From Gordionus sp. m RMFG-2023 (taxonomy: Eukaryota > Nematomorpha > Gordioida > Chordodea > Parachordodidae), in NCBI RefSeq assembly GCF_954871325.1, contig NC_088777.1, forward strand, positions 33,581,366 through 33,645,365: DNA of 64,000 nt, in the 5' to 3' direction. Positions 13,080 to 26,124 of the stretch are shown here, one piece after another; positions within the stretch are counted from its first letter, which is position 1, and every line of letters starts with the position of its first letter. Under the pieces are notes generated by a model. That model saw only the letters and a list, made by a program, of their open reading frames with translations, was not told the origin of the DNA and searched no databases. The translations under genes were made by a program, and so were the position numbers.

Positions 13080-13610
13080 TGGCTCATTCATATTTTACAT
13101 GTTTTTACCATTTCTTATATATTTAGACAAAAACATATCTAATAATAGGTTAAACACAATATTATCACATTTTTTAAGAAAAAGACTCGTGAAAAGATAA
13201 TACATACTTTAAAGAATTATAGCTATAAAATCATGCTAATAGCACATAAAAACATACTTATAGCAAATTGCGCTTTTAATAAAATATATATTATACATAT
13301 AGAATGATATTAATTGCACATATAAAATTATTATATGTTGCACTATAAATCTAAATTATACATTACATCATATTTTACCGAGAATACGCATTATTAGTTT
13401 CTTAAATAGAGTATAAATAAATGAATTAAACTAATATTATATATTCTTTCAACGGGCATCAATAAAAATGCCTCCAATAAATCGCATCCTATATTTGCCT
13501 CAGCATGGTATTTTACAGTCTTAAATTTACTAGATTTTCTTTCACAATTTACTAATATGTTGGAAAAAATAGATTAGTTTATGCTAATGTTGTTTATTTG
13601 CTTGGCCGTA
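13080..13610. other. AT-rich spacer, nothing recognised
   Basis: The stretch between the LINE fragment and the foldback element is AT-rich, with A-rich and ATATA runs. No open frame, terminal repeat or known motif was seen. Confidence 0.4.
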
Positions 13611-13654
13611 AAATTTACGACCCGATTTGGTGCTCAGTCCTGCTCTGAGCACGA

Positions 13655-13735
13655 ACTTGGGGTTATGACCGGTGGTTCAAACACGGGGTTCAGATCCGGG
13701 GTCCATACCCGTGGTTCGGATCCTAGGTTCAGATG
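13655..13735. repeat. Short degenerate tandem repeats in the left arm (mirrored at 21205-21350)
   Basis: About six units of 13-14 bp follow a loose consensus GGGTTCAGATCC. The inverted counterpart in the right arm, at 21205-21350, holds a similar row (GGTCTGAACC, GGATCTGGACCC and similar). Such rows near element ends resemble transposase-binding repeats, but that is inference. Confidence 0.5.
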
Positions 13736-15200
13736 AATAATGTTATTCCAAATAGTTTTAATAAAAATTATTGAACTAAAGTAAAGAATGCAATGACGTT
13801 TTCTGGGGTTAGATAGTAAAGCCCTGCTACAACTCAGCTTCGAGTTGTAAAAAATTTTAATCGGGTCAGACTTAGGACTTAAAATTCCAAAAAATATAGG
13901 ATTAAAATGAGTTATTATGTTGGCTAGCCGAGCGATTATTTCCAATTATACGACTTTTGCTACAATTCGAAAAATCCCTTTTTTTCCAAATAAAGAATAA
14001 ATTAGATTTTTTCTGGGATTAGGACGAAGACAATTAGTATTAAATTTAACTTTATATATAAATTAAAATGCTTTTTATTTATATTTTAAAATTTAATTAT
14101 TTTCGGACTCAGGGCTAATAGGAAGATGTTAGTGCCTAGATAGATCTTGCTTAAAAATCTTCTTTGAATATATTTTGTACAACTCTTAGAACAAGATTCC
14201 AGCGATCTTGAACTTATCCCTTAACATTTATTTTTAATATATTTCATTTTTAAAAAAAATTTTAAATATAAAAATAAACAAAAATACTGAATTTAATTTA
14301 ATTTATTTGTTTTTTGTTTTATATGTATGGCGCCACTTATATAGAAAATAATAATTAATTTTTATTTCATTTTAAAATTATAGATTAAGAATATTTTTGT
14401 TTTGGGGGGCGGTCGGGATAATTATTTTATGCTTTTTTATATTTTCTTTACGTTTATTTTTAACCCTTCAACTCAAATATTTATTACAATAAATAAATTT
14501 AGAGGTGTTTCTTTTCTGCTATTCGTTCAGATAATAATATTATAAATTAAAATTTCTTTTTCTTTTTCTTATTTATCTATTTTTTATTTTAAATTATTGC
14601 CTTTATTTATCCTAAAAAAAATAATGATCACCACATAAAAATATGAAAAATAAAAATGAATGTCAAAACTCAAAAGATAACTTTGGTTTAACAAATTTTT
14701 ATTAAGTTTGATGATTAAAATATCGTCTAAAATAAATTTATCCAATCTATTTTGTAATGAGGTTACTTACTTCTAGTGCACTGAAGGATCTCTCCGTTTT
14801 TACTTACGAGCAAGGAACAGTTAGAACTATTCGCTATAGAGGGTGTATAATTAAGGTTATTGAAATTTTTTATAGCCTATATTGCTAAATATTTTGAATC
14901 GCAAATTTGGGGTATTTATTAAGCAATTAATGATCGTCGTAATATCCTATGGCGAATTAGGGTTAAATAACAAATAAATACATTTTCGGCTCAAAATTAA
15001 ATCGAGCCAACTATTGGGACGACTAGAGCCAACTCTTGAGCTGACCAATGCCAACTCCTGAGCCAACTCATCTAGTTGGCTTGAGTCTTAGCCAATTTTT
15101 TACTACTTTACGCCAGACCTCGATAATTATTAATTAAATAACCATATATTAACCGCATTTTTTTGTTGATATATGAATTATAAATATCTTACATCGATAA

Positions 15201-15564
15201 GGCCATTTCCAGACAGAACGTTTTTTCAAAGCGGTTTTTGGGTAATGTTACCAGCAATCAATTTTTTATTTCCAAAAAAATGTCAACTTTTCGAATTAAT
15301 TTTTTTATATATTATAATATTTAAAAAAGAAATAATCTAGATCCCCATTTTTTTAATCGTAAATAGAAAACAAACTGGTTTGATTTAAATAACGATTAAA
15401 TGGCGTTTTGAAATATGGCTCAGGATTGTTAATTTTTAAAAATATTATATTATATATAAAAAAATTAATTCTAGAATTTAACATTTTTTTTGGAAATAAA
15501 AAAAAATTGCCGGTAACATTACCTAAAAAACTGCTTTAAAAAAACGTTCTGTCTGGAAATGGCC
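15201..15564. mobile_element. Harbinger-like MITE, 364 bp, TSD TAA
   Basis: Inverted ends GGCCATTTCCAGACAGAACG and its reverse complement (15546-15564 region) bound the element. The match continues inward through a TTACC/GGTAA block. It is flanked by TAA on both sides (15198-15200 and 15565-15567). A 3-bp TWA duplication with GGCC-type ends is the pattern of PIF/Harbinger non-autonomous elements. It lies only in the left arm of the foldback, so it arrived after the palindrome formed. No open frame is present. Confidence 0.75.
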
Positions 15565-17070
15565 TAAGATAATTATTTCAAATTCTAAGTTAATTATTTA
15601 ATTAATATTGAATTACTCTTCCTCTATTTTTTAAATTGGATTATCGATCACAACTCGAATTTTCGACTCGATTTCCCAGTGTGTAAAAATTATACAATAT
15701 TTTTATCTCAAGATAAAAACATTTATAAAAAAAGGAATCTACTAATGTTTTCTATTTTAAATACTTTAATTATTTCTATGTGAATATTGAACTACTCGTC
15801 TCTAGTTTTTAATTGGGGTCCCTTTCACAACTTGAGTTCGTTACTCGAGTTGCTAGTGTAAAGCAAAAATTATACAATATTATTAGATTAAGAAGAGAAC
15901 AATTTTAAAAAAAACATAATCTAATATTTTTAAAGATAATTATTTCTATGCTAATATTGAAATATTCGTCCTGTATGCTTAATTTTATTTTTTTTAAAAT
16001 TGTTCTCTTCTTATAATCTGAAAATATTGTATAATTTTTACTTCTCTTCTTATAATCTGAATATATTGTATAATTTTTATTTTACATTAGCAACTCGAAT
16101 CACGACCTCGATTTGTGATCGGGAACCCAAATAAAAAAACTAGAGGATGAGTAATTCAATATTAAATAAATAATTAACATCGAATTCGAAATAATTCTCT
16201 TATAAGATTTTATCGTTCTCTAGATATTTATAATTCATATATCAAAAAAATGCCGGTAATATATGTTTATTTAATTTATAATTTTAGAGGTGTAGCCTAA
16301 AGTCGTAAAAATTGGCTAAGACTCAAGCCAAATGAGTTGACTTGACTCCTAATTGGCTCGATTTAATTTTGAGCCGAAATGTATTTATTTGTTATTCACC
16401 CCTAATTCGTCAATGGATATTAGGACGATCATTAATTGCTTAATAAATACCCCAAAATTGCCTTTTGATTCGAAATATTTAGCAATATTGGCTATCCGAA
16501 AAATTTCAATAATCTTAATTTACACTCGCTAGCTAGCAGTTATAGCTGTTCCTTGCTCGTACGGTGGAGAGATATTTCGGTGCACTATACTACCTCATTA
16601 CAAAATAGATTAGACAAATGTATTTTAGCTGATACTTTAATCATCAAACTTAATAAAAATTTGAAAAACCAACGCTATTTTTTTAGTTTTGACATTCATC
16701 TTTATTTATCGCATTTATATGTGGTGATCATTATTTTTTTAGGATAATTTAGTTTATATAAAGGCATAAATTTAAAATAAAAAATAAATAAATAAGAAAA
16801 AGAAATTTTAATTTCTAATTTTATTATTTGAATGAATAGCAAAAAAAAACACCTCTAAATTTATTTATTGTAATAAATATTTGAGTTGAAGGGTTAAAAA
16901 TAAACTTAAATAAAATATAAAAAAGCATAAAATAATTATCCCGCCCGACCCCTCTCCCCTCACGTATATAAAAACAAAAATAATTTTTCTTACTCTTTAA
17001 TTTTAAAAATGAAATAAGTATTTAATTATTATTTTTTATATAAGTGGCGCCATACATATAAAACAATAAC

Positions 17071-20000
17071 ATTTATGCACCGCACAATGACAAAATATTT
17101 TATTCTGAACTGGAAAATATCTTTAAAAAACTGCATCATCGAGATATAGTCATACTAGCAGGTGATTTTATTGCCTCGGTAGGCAGACCTAATAATTCTA
17201 CCTGCCTTGGGAACGCCACACTAGTACAAAGTACGAACTCTAATGGCAAGAGAAATCTGTGAAACTTCAATATGAAAATGGGAAATAACTTTTTCAATCA
17301 TCCTAGCTATCCCACCATGACCTACAGAAGTCCTTCCTTTGGCACTACCTCGCAAATTGATTTCTTTGTAATTTCCACCAATATCTTCAAATGGGTGAAG
17401 GACATCAAAGTCGTCAGCAAATTAAACTTGACTCTTTTTACGGACCATTATCGACTAGGATGCGAGCTTGGGATAAACAATAGCATCTTTCCGAACCTTG
17501 ATCAACGAAACCATCTTAACACAGTAAGTTTTATATTTGTGAAAGACTTGGCACAGCTGAACGATTTGGATATAAAAGAAGAGTTCATCACTAACGACTT
17601 GGAGAAACACGTTAAACGACGTGATCAACCCTAATATAACCTGGAAAATATAAAGCTATCTATCAATCTGTATGACTTCATGCTTAAGACCACGCATTAA
17701 AGGTAAAGATTGGCTCACCCCCTCAACAATTCAGATAATAAAAAATTTAACAACGAATACCTCCTACAATCAATATGATAAACACCACAAAAGATACATT
17801 ACTCACCTCATAAGAACCGATAAATGACTCTTTATTGCCAATATCAAGATCGATACAATTTAATTTTGACAATAATAATATATATAAGGTTTTTCAATCT
17901 CTCAAATTACTCACTACCTTTAAATCCAATCCTTTACCAAGATTACACATAGAAAACAATAAAATTATAACGGACCCCAATGAAAAATTTGCTATATGGA
18001 TATATCATTACATGAATCCATACAGAACAAGATGGACAAGACCGATATGTGATTATCCTTTCCAACCACCTAATCAAATGAGCAAAATGGATATCATCGA
18101 TGCCATTAAACGACTAAAAATGCATAAAGCTGCCGGAATCGATGGTATATTTGCAGAACTATGGAAAATAGGTGCAGATCTAAGTGCTAGTCTACTGCTT
18201 ACACTTTTTAATGAGATATGGAATACGGGCAACTTCCCAGAGTAATGGATGACATCGATAATACTAAACTTCTCCAAAAATAAGAACTCGATTAGCCTGA
18301 AGGACTACAGAGGTATTGCACTGATTTCGGTTACCCTAAAAATGTTTACATATATTATAGCAGTCAGTATCAAACCAATCATCGATAGGAACCTCTCAAA
18401 CTCTATCACATCGTATAGGAAGGGTAGAAACACGACGAAACTAACCATGGAATGCTTAAGTCCCCAATTTTTGACCTAATGTTTGATTTAAGTCAAGCCT
18501 TTGATTCCATTATACAGCATAAGATTTGGCCCTTTCTGGGAGGCATAGGAATAGATAAGCATTTAATATCCCTAATAAAAAGAATTTATGACAATCATAG
18601 CGTAGTACCACAACATCTGAATATCAAATCACAACCATTTAAAGTCAACAGGGGCCTGAAACAAGGGTGCATTCTCTCACCTATGTTGTTTAATGTAATA
18701 ATGAACAATAATTCTGAATGAATCCTTCAAACAAGAATATGCTCTTAACCCGCGCTATCTGGATCAACAATACGATAATAACATACACAACTCGCTGAAT
18801 TTTCCTTGTTATGCCGATGATCTGTGCATATTAGCGAACTCTGATTACAAGCTAAGAAATTTATTGTCATTGTTTGTCAATAATTGCCATGGATACGGAT
18901 TAAAAGTTAACTATTCGAAGACAAATTTAATCGCGTCCAATATATTTACATCTAACATTAAGCCCCTTTAACTCTAATGATAATGTGGTAGAAACGGTGT
19001 CGGATTTTAATTACTTAGTAACCAGGATAATGTCATTAGGCACCACAATATGGGATATGGATACGAAGCGATTCATCAGCTGACGAATTTATGGTCTCCA
19101 GATATCCACAAACCAAAAGATAAAACTCTTCATATCCCTAATTCTACCAATCTTAACATACGGATTAGAGATGTGCAGGACACTAGGAGCAATATAAACA
19201 CATCCCAGACCTTTATAAACAAATGTCTAAGAAGAATTAACAAAACATACTAACAACACTTCAAACTCAACTCTCCGAAATAGGTGCGACATCCTACCAA
19301 TCAATCTACTCATTCCTTTGAGGGGAATAGAATTACTTTGTCATTGCTTTAAAACATTCTTAAGATAATATATTTTCATCCATGAAATGGACCCCAGATA
19401 ATGGGAGGCAGAGAACTCCCAAATATTATTGGCTGGCAAAATGTCTGAAGTGGACTTGATCAATCTTTCGTTTAAAGATTTTTTGGCACTCAGCAAAAAC
19501 ATCTAAAGGAACACTTACAATACATGCTTAGACATGGGCTGAACTAGAGCAGGAATCGTTAGGAGGAATGAGACTACTCTCGCACCTGCTTTTTCTTTCT
19601 CCACTTCTCTCGGAGTTGAATGACAATTTATGCTTTCTGCGCAGGTTATCTTGGAAACTATGGATAGAATGAAGTATGATGAGTTTGATTCTTTTCTTTT
19701 TTTCCTTTATGATAACCTCTTTTTCTTTCCTCTACTGGACGAACGATATTGATAACAATAATGATATTCATGGAAGCATGAATAATAATAATTAGCGTTA
19801 TTAAACTACCTATCTTTAGTTAACCATAAAACAGCGTAGCCATATTTTTAACCAGAAATATTCTAATCAATCTTCAAGTTGAGGCTCAACTTAGAAGCTT
19901 AATTCAATTTTTTTAGTCTAAAAGCTTGACTAAGACACAATAGAGATAGTTAAGTAATTTAACATCACTAATAATAATGATAATAATTCCCGTTCACTAT

Positions 20001-20630
20001 AATAATAATGATAATGTTATAAATATAATGAGGATCCCAAGCATCCCTTGCTTAGTACAGATAAGGATTTATGGGGACACCACACGATATTGACTACAAT
20101 GAATGACAAAAAGTAATGAAGGATAAAATAAACAAAACAAAAGAAATAGGAAAAAAGGAAACAGGAAAAAACAACAAACGATAATAGGCTTCTTAGGATA
20201 ATGGGTTTCAGGAACCAACTTTATAACTATAGGGAACTTAAATGCCTCTGGAACAGGAGACGCTATATAGACATCATGTTATCTTTCAAGGATATATCTA
20301 CCAGACATAAGACTTTTTTTTTCTCTTAAATAATCTAACCAGGCTTCAGATACATTATTATTAATATTGTTATAGTTGTATTACATGGCCTTACAATTTT
20401 TTAAAACTATCCTGCCGGTAACGGAACTAATAGATCACCTCTTTCTTACACCTCTCTTTTTCACTATGCTAGCTGACTACATAGTGGTACCTTCCACTAA
20501 AATAAAACGGGTATACATCATATATAAGATCTATATATTAGTGAATATACATGGTGTACGCTACAACTTCTGGTGAGTGATGAAATTGCACTTCGTGCAA
20601 TTTCTGACGGGGTAATGAATTATGAATGAA
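17071..20630 (+). mobile_element. RTE-like LINE, 5'-truncated and dead, inside the foldback right arm
   Basis: Translation starts mid-endonuclease with IYAPHNDKIFYSELE, then LAGDFIASVG near 17158, TSQIDFFVIS near 17350 and TDHYRLG near 17442 (endonuclease core). The reverse transcriptase follows in order: AIKRLKMHKAAGIDGIFAEL near 18097, LKDYRGIALISV near 18297, FDLSQAFDSI near 18484, RGLKQGCILSPMLFN near 18650 and YADDLCI near 18812. A decayed C-terminal part runs to about 19500. Many stops and shifts make it non-functional. The domain order (APE endonuclease then RT) and motifs fit RTE-type LINEs. The sequence from 19500 to 20630 is AT-rich with ATA/AAT runs, may be its 3' end, and is otherwise unrecognised. 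It splits the foldback right arm at about 17070. Confidence 0.85.
20582..20604. other. Perfect short hairpin, 10-bp stem
   Basis: GAAATTGCAC, a 3-base loop TTC, then GTGCAATTTC form a perfect inverted repeat. It sits about 30 bp before the junction where foldback sequence resumes, so it could be part of the LINE 3' end. Its function is unknown. Confidence 0.4.
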
Positions 20631-21369
20631 ATTCAGTATTTTTATATTTAATATTTTTTTAAAAAAAAATGAAATATATTAAAAATAAATGTTAAGGGAT
20701 AGGTTCTAAATCGCTAAAAATTTGGAATCTTGTTAGAAGAGTTGTACAAAATATTTTAAAAGAAGATTTTTAAGCAAGATCTCTCTAGGCAGTAACATCT
20801 TCCTTTTAGCCTTAAGTCCGAAAATATTTAAATTTAAAAATATAAATAAAAATAAAAATAAAAAGCATTTTAATTTTTATATAAAGTTAAATTTAATACT
20901 AATTGTCCTCATCCTAATCCTAAAAAATTTCTAATTTTATTTGAAAAAAAAGGGATTTTTCGAATTGTAGCAAAAGTCGTATAACTGGATATAATCGCTC
21001 AACTAGCCAATAATAACTCATTTTAATCCTATCTTTTTTAGAATTTTAGGCCCTAGGTCCTACCCGATTAAATTTTTTGGAACTCGAAGCTGAGTTGCTA
21101 GTAGGGCTTTATTATCTAACCCCAAACGCCATTTTGATTTGTTGCTTCTTTACTTCTTGGTCAACAATTTTTATTGAAACTATTTAAATAACATGAATAA
21201 CATTATTCTTCTAAATCTCAGGTCTAAACCACGGATCTGGACCCAGGTTCTGGGCCATAGGTCTGAACCACCAGTCTGGATCTCAGAACCCCAGGTCCGT
21301 ACTAGGGGTCTGAACTCCTGAGTCTGTTCGGGGGTTCGTGCCAGAGCTGGTTTAGTCGACTTTTAAAAG

Positions 21370-22027
21370 TCTGGGCTTATGCAACCAACCAATTAACATT
21401 ACTGGTATATGCAGTTGTGTGCAGAGTTGGGCAAAAAATTACAAATAGCGTTACGCTACATAACATATCTCCAATTTTTAAAATATAAAGAGGAGATGAT
21501 TTGTAACCATTATATTAGTTTGTGAACTTAAAGTAACGTTTATTTATGGTTTATTTTAAACATCATTTTACGATTATTTTAAACAAAATGATTTTTTAAT
21601 GTAAAGATATATTAAATTTTAAAATGGTAGGTCTGATTGGCAGAAAACTAGGTAATCCAATAGAACTACGGTAGAATATCTTTATTTACAAATCTTTTCA
21701 TTACGGAATTTTGTTATATATTGTTTTTTATTTTCTTAAAAAATCACAGCATAGAATAGGAAGACGATGATAGTATTTCGGTAAGAACGAATTTTTCATG
21801 ATAGACTGTGAAAAACACATTATTTAAAGTTTCATTAAAAAAGATTATCACCTTTTCTAATTTAACATTATACATTGTATAAAATTATAAGATAGAACCG
21901 ATAAAAGTAATTTTTTTAATTTCCACTTGTAGTATACTAGATAAATTGAAACAATCCTACTTCTCGATCCATCATTTGTGATCAATGTACAGCATTAATA
22001 TATAATAATATAAATATTTATTCAATA
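21370..22027. other. AT-rich spacer, nothing recognised
   Basis: The stretch from the end of the foldback to the hAT MITE contains no open frame or repeat that could be recognised. Confidence 0.4.
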
Positions 22028-22035
22028 CAGTCAGC

Positions 22036-22451
22036 CAGTGGCGTAGCTAGGAATTTTCCTTAGAGGGAGTCCATATATATAATAGCCTGGGGGGTGAAGC
22101 CCCCCAGACCCCTTTAACGGGCCTTCGGCCCTTTTGCTCGGCCTTCGGCCGGGTTTATTTTATAACCATATCTTCGATAATATATATTACATATATTTTT
22201 TAAATGCATCAATAATATGTTATTATAATTTAGTAGATTATTATCATTGACTTTATAATAATACTATACAGAATAATTTCAATAGTAAAATAATATCCTT
22301 CCACAAACATCAAAACCAGAAAAATATAAATATTAATGGTATTTATTTGATATAAAGTCACTTTTAAGTCTTTTTGAACGTATAATCTAACAATAATTTT
22401 TGCTCTGGGAGGGGTCCAAACCAGAAAACCACCCCCGTAGCTACGCCACTG
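22036..22451. mobile_element. hAT-type MITE, 416 bp, with perfect 8-bp TSD
   Basis: The ends are CAGTGGCGTAGCTAGG and CCGTAGCTACGCCACTG, inverted copies of each other. The flanks are both CAGTCAGC (22028-22035 and 22452-22459). An 8-bp duplication with CAGTGGCGT termini is typical of hAT elements. Near the left end is a GC-rich CCTTCGGCC hairpin region (about 22121-22155). A similar GC-rich block occurs near the right end of the 46554 element, so the two are related. No transposase is encoded. Confidence 0.9.
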
Positions 22452-22459
22452 CAGTCAGC

Positions 22460-23096
22460 GTTTACATGACAGGATATCCACTGGATATAAACTCCCTTCA
22501 AAAAACTATACCTGTCCCTTCCCTAGTAAATTTTCGCCGCTCGGCGAGATATTTCCACATTATTAATTACACCTTTTTAATTATTATGGTGCTCCCTTCA
22601 CAAAATGTAAAAAGAATAAGTTAAATTGTTAATGCTCTAATACCAACTATCAAAATATTGTGAACTTAAAAGATTTATTTTTTAGAACATTAATTCAATT
22701 AAAAACCCCCATTTTTACAATCAATGCATTATTATAGTATATTGTTTGTCATGAATATGAGTTTACTTAAAGAATTTCTAACCCTTTAAATTATATTTAA
22801 AAGGATAGCAAAAAGTGATCAAAAATGTTTTATTTTGTAAAATAATGTCTATGATTGAGTGTAATATATAGATTTGATGTTTAGCAATAACATTGTATTA
22901 TAATAGTCTATAATAAAAGGATTAATTTTTACAGCAATACATTTTGCCCGACTTTATCTAAAAATTTGATAGGTAACCCCCCAATAAATTTTCTTTGCTC
23001 TAATCTACCCTCCCTCCTAGAGGCCTACCCCTTACCCTCCTCAATAAAATTGGATGCAAACTGTTCCAACCACCGCCGCTCATGTAGACGCTGATT
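22460..23096. other. Spacer without recognised features
   Basis: Sequence between the hAT MITE and the repeat that flanks the Gypsy-type element. A C-rich patch lies at about 22978-23040. No gene was seen. Confidence 0.4.
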
Positions 23097-23343
23097 ACAG
23101 TACATTTTCCAATCCCATATTGCCCTTATTTACATTTGCGAATTTGAAGGACCAAACAGGAGAAGAAAATGATGTTTTATTTGAAAAATTATTCCTTTAT
23201 TGAATGATAAAAAGATAATTTTTATTTTTAATTAAATTAAATTAAAAGACAATAAATATTAATATATTCGTTTGGATTTCTTATTATACTGCTTTTTATG
23301 GGAGATGATTTACGCCAAATGGCCTATTAGCAAGAAATAAAAG
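23097..23343 (+). repeat. Left copy of a 240-bp repeat abutting the Gypsy-type element
   Basis: This 247-bp segment starts ACAGTACATT and ends AATAAAAG directly against the left LTR. A 238-bp copy with the same ends lies directly after the right LTR at 35440-35677. The two are similar over their length with small indels. The placement is that of a target-site duplication but far too long for one. Confidence 0.85.
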
Positions 23344-23500
23344 TGTTATATTTTATAAGGTTATATGCAACCTATTTAAATATTATATTTGTCATACAAT
23401 ATTATAACTTTCCTATATTTAATATTATATTATTGAGGTCAATCTAATTGCATAATCTTAGAAGTTAAATTACATAATTATAAAATACTATATATAGATA
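23344..23500 (+). repeat. Left LTR of the old Gypsy-type element
   Basis: The repeat begins TGTTATATTTTATAAGG and ends TATATATAGATA. It shares these ends with 35282-35439. A primer-binding-like TTTGGCCACG follows at about 23540, so the true LTR may extend some 40 bp further. Confidence 0.7.
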
Positions 23501-26124
23501 AGAATTTAAAATAAAGATACCAATTGTTTTGTCTATAAAATTTGGCCACGAAATAAAAAAAAATGTGGTCTTCGGTCAAGTTAGATATTAAATAGAAATG
23601 TATATTTTTTTTGTTTTAAAAAATAATATATCAAAAAAAAAATATATCTTATTAGAAATTATGGGTGATATTTTAAAGATTACATTAAACGAATTTCGTA
23701 AAGAGGAAACTTCTCTAGATGATTATTTAGATTATATAAAATATATGTTGAATGTAAAGAATATTCCTCAAACTGACGCCATTTTGAAAAAGTTATTCAT
23801 AGCATATGGAGGAATAAATAAAATGACTGATATAAAAAAATTACTATTTCCAAAAAAAATTAATGATGTGGTATGGGCAGATCTATGCAAAATTGCAAAA
23901 CAACTTTATAAATATGAAAGAACTGTTTTGGCATCGAAAATTGATTTCATTAGATTAAGTCGAGGACCAACAGAATCCGTATTGTATTCAAAATATATAA
24001 AGGAACTAGCCCGAAGATGCGAATTCGAAGATAATATAGATCTAAGAATTCGCGATCAATTAATAGCTGAACTAAAAATGCCACAACTAGATAAAGAACT
24101 AAGTTTATGATACCCAGATACTAAAGACGAAACAAGGTTATAGAAATGGCTTTAGCGATGGAACGGTAGAAATAAATAATACTACTAAAATGGGTTATAA
24201 AATCAAAGAGACTACTAAACATAATGAAAATAATAAACGATTAAAAAAATGATGATAACGAAATTAAAATGGAATATGATACAGGTTCAGCAGTAACTAT
24301 CATTAATGCAACAATATGGAATAAAATAGTGAGGCCAAAACTTAGAATGGTTAGAGCTCGAACTACATATGGAAACAATACAATAAAAATTATGGGAGAT
24401 GCTTATGTAAAAGTGCAATTTGATGATAAAATAAAATGGCTTCCGTTATTAGTCACAAAAAAAATGATGCAGCACTATTTGGATTTCTATGAACTATAAA
24501 ATTTGATCTATTTTTACCAACAAACGTAAAAGTCAATATGATCAGCAATAAATATAATAATAATGATAATGGTAACGTGAATATTGAAAAACTATATAAA
24601 GAATTTGCTATGGTGTTTAATAATAAATTAGTATTAATAAAAACGTCGAACCAGTAAAATTACAATTGCAAGAAAATATAAAACCAATTGCACTACCAGC
24701 TAGAAGTGTACCGTTGCCTTTAAAGGTAGAAATTGAAAATGAACTGAAAAGTTTGAAAGAAAATAATATAAGAAAGAAAATAGATCCATTAACAACAAGA
24801 GTAACCTGGAGTACTCCAATGGTAGTGGTACTTAAAATTTAAGGTGAACTACGATTATGTGAGTAACATTGAATAAATTTTTTCTAAAAGACTATCACAT
24901 TCTACCAACGTTTGAGGAATTAATCGCAAAGATAGCTAATGGAAATAAATATACAACGCTAGTTCTCAAAGACGAATATCTACAAATGAGTATTGACGAA
25001 GAATAGCAGGAATTATTAACAATGGTAACACCAAATAGATACTACCGCTATTTACGATTATCTTTTGGTATAGCTACAGCACCAATAATATTTCAACGAT
25101 ATATGGACGATTTACTGACTGACTGTAAAAGATACAGCAGTTTATCTAGATGATGTTATAATCACAGGAAAAAATGATACAGAACATATAGAGAATATAA
25201 AACCAGTCTTCAAAAAATTACAAAATGCGAGATTAAAAGTCAAAACACGCCAAATAAATTTTATGAAAGAAAAAGTATCATATTTAGGATACATAATAGA
25301 TCAAAATGGAATATACCTAAATAAAATGAAAATAACAGCAATACAAAAATATCCAACTCCAAAAGATAGACATGATATAAAATCATTTTTAGGTATATTA
25401 AACTATCATACACAGTTCATACCAACTACACGAAATTATAGTCGAATTACATAATAAAATTAGTAACAATGTTAAATGGAATTGAACTAAAAAGGATGAT
25501 ACATTATTTGAAAAAGCAAAAGGAATAGTAAAAGAACAAAATATACAGTTTTATAAACCGGACCTCGAGTTAATATTAGAAACAGATTCATCTAACCAAT
25601 GATTTGGAGTTATACTCCTACAAAAATATGATAATGAAAACGAGTTTCCAATAGCTTACACCTCAAGAACTTTACAAGATGCTAAAAAGAATTATTCTAC
25701 AACAAAGAATCTAAAGCAATAGGCGTAGAAAAATTTTATAACTATTTGTATGGACGAAAGTTTAAAATACGAACGGACCACAAACCTTTAATAAAGATAT
25801 ATGGTAATAACAGAGACTTAATTTATTAACAAACCAAAATTTATTATGTTGGGCTCATAATTTATCTGCATATGATTATCCAGGCTTGTTAACCGATCTT
25901 TCCATAAAAAGAGGATCGAAATCCAGGATCGACCTTTTTTTCTATTTAAATTTCCGAAGGAAATTTCTGACCGATGCAAAATTAACTAATATATGTTATA
26001 AATTTATTGTAATTGAATAATAATATAATATAACCGATGCAAAATTAACTAATATAAAAATAAATTAAATATGGTAGAAATTTATTGTAATTGAATAATA
26101 AATATAACAATTATAATATATTTA

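Larger units (their letters stand above)
13617..21360. mobile_element. Giant foldback element with arms of about 2.2 kb
   Basis: The left arm (13617 to about 15880) reappears inverted in the right arm (about 15920 to 21360, interrupted by a LINE). Matched blocks include the outer GAGCACGAAC at 13653 against GTTCGTGCC near 21340, ATGGCGCCACTTAT at 14327 against ATAAGTGGCGCCAT near 17039, and AGCAATTAATGATCGTC at 14921 against GACGATCATTAATTGCT near 16424. Short palindromes sit at both outer ends (GTAAAATTTAC and GACTTTTAAAAGTC). No open frame or transposase was found in the arms, so the element is non-autonomous. The arms have diverged visibly, suggesting an old insertion. No clear TSD was found, so its class is open. 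Confidence 0.8.

Noticed and set aside
16553-16747. A 64-codon open frame in the foldback right arm
   Set aside because: The mirrored sequence in the left arm does not keep the frame, so it is chance.
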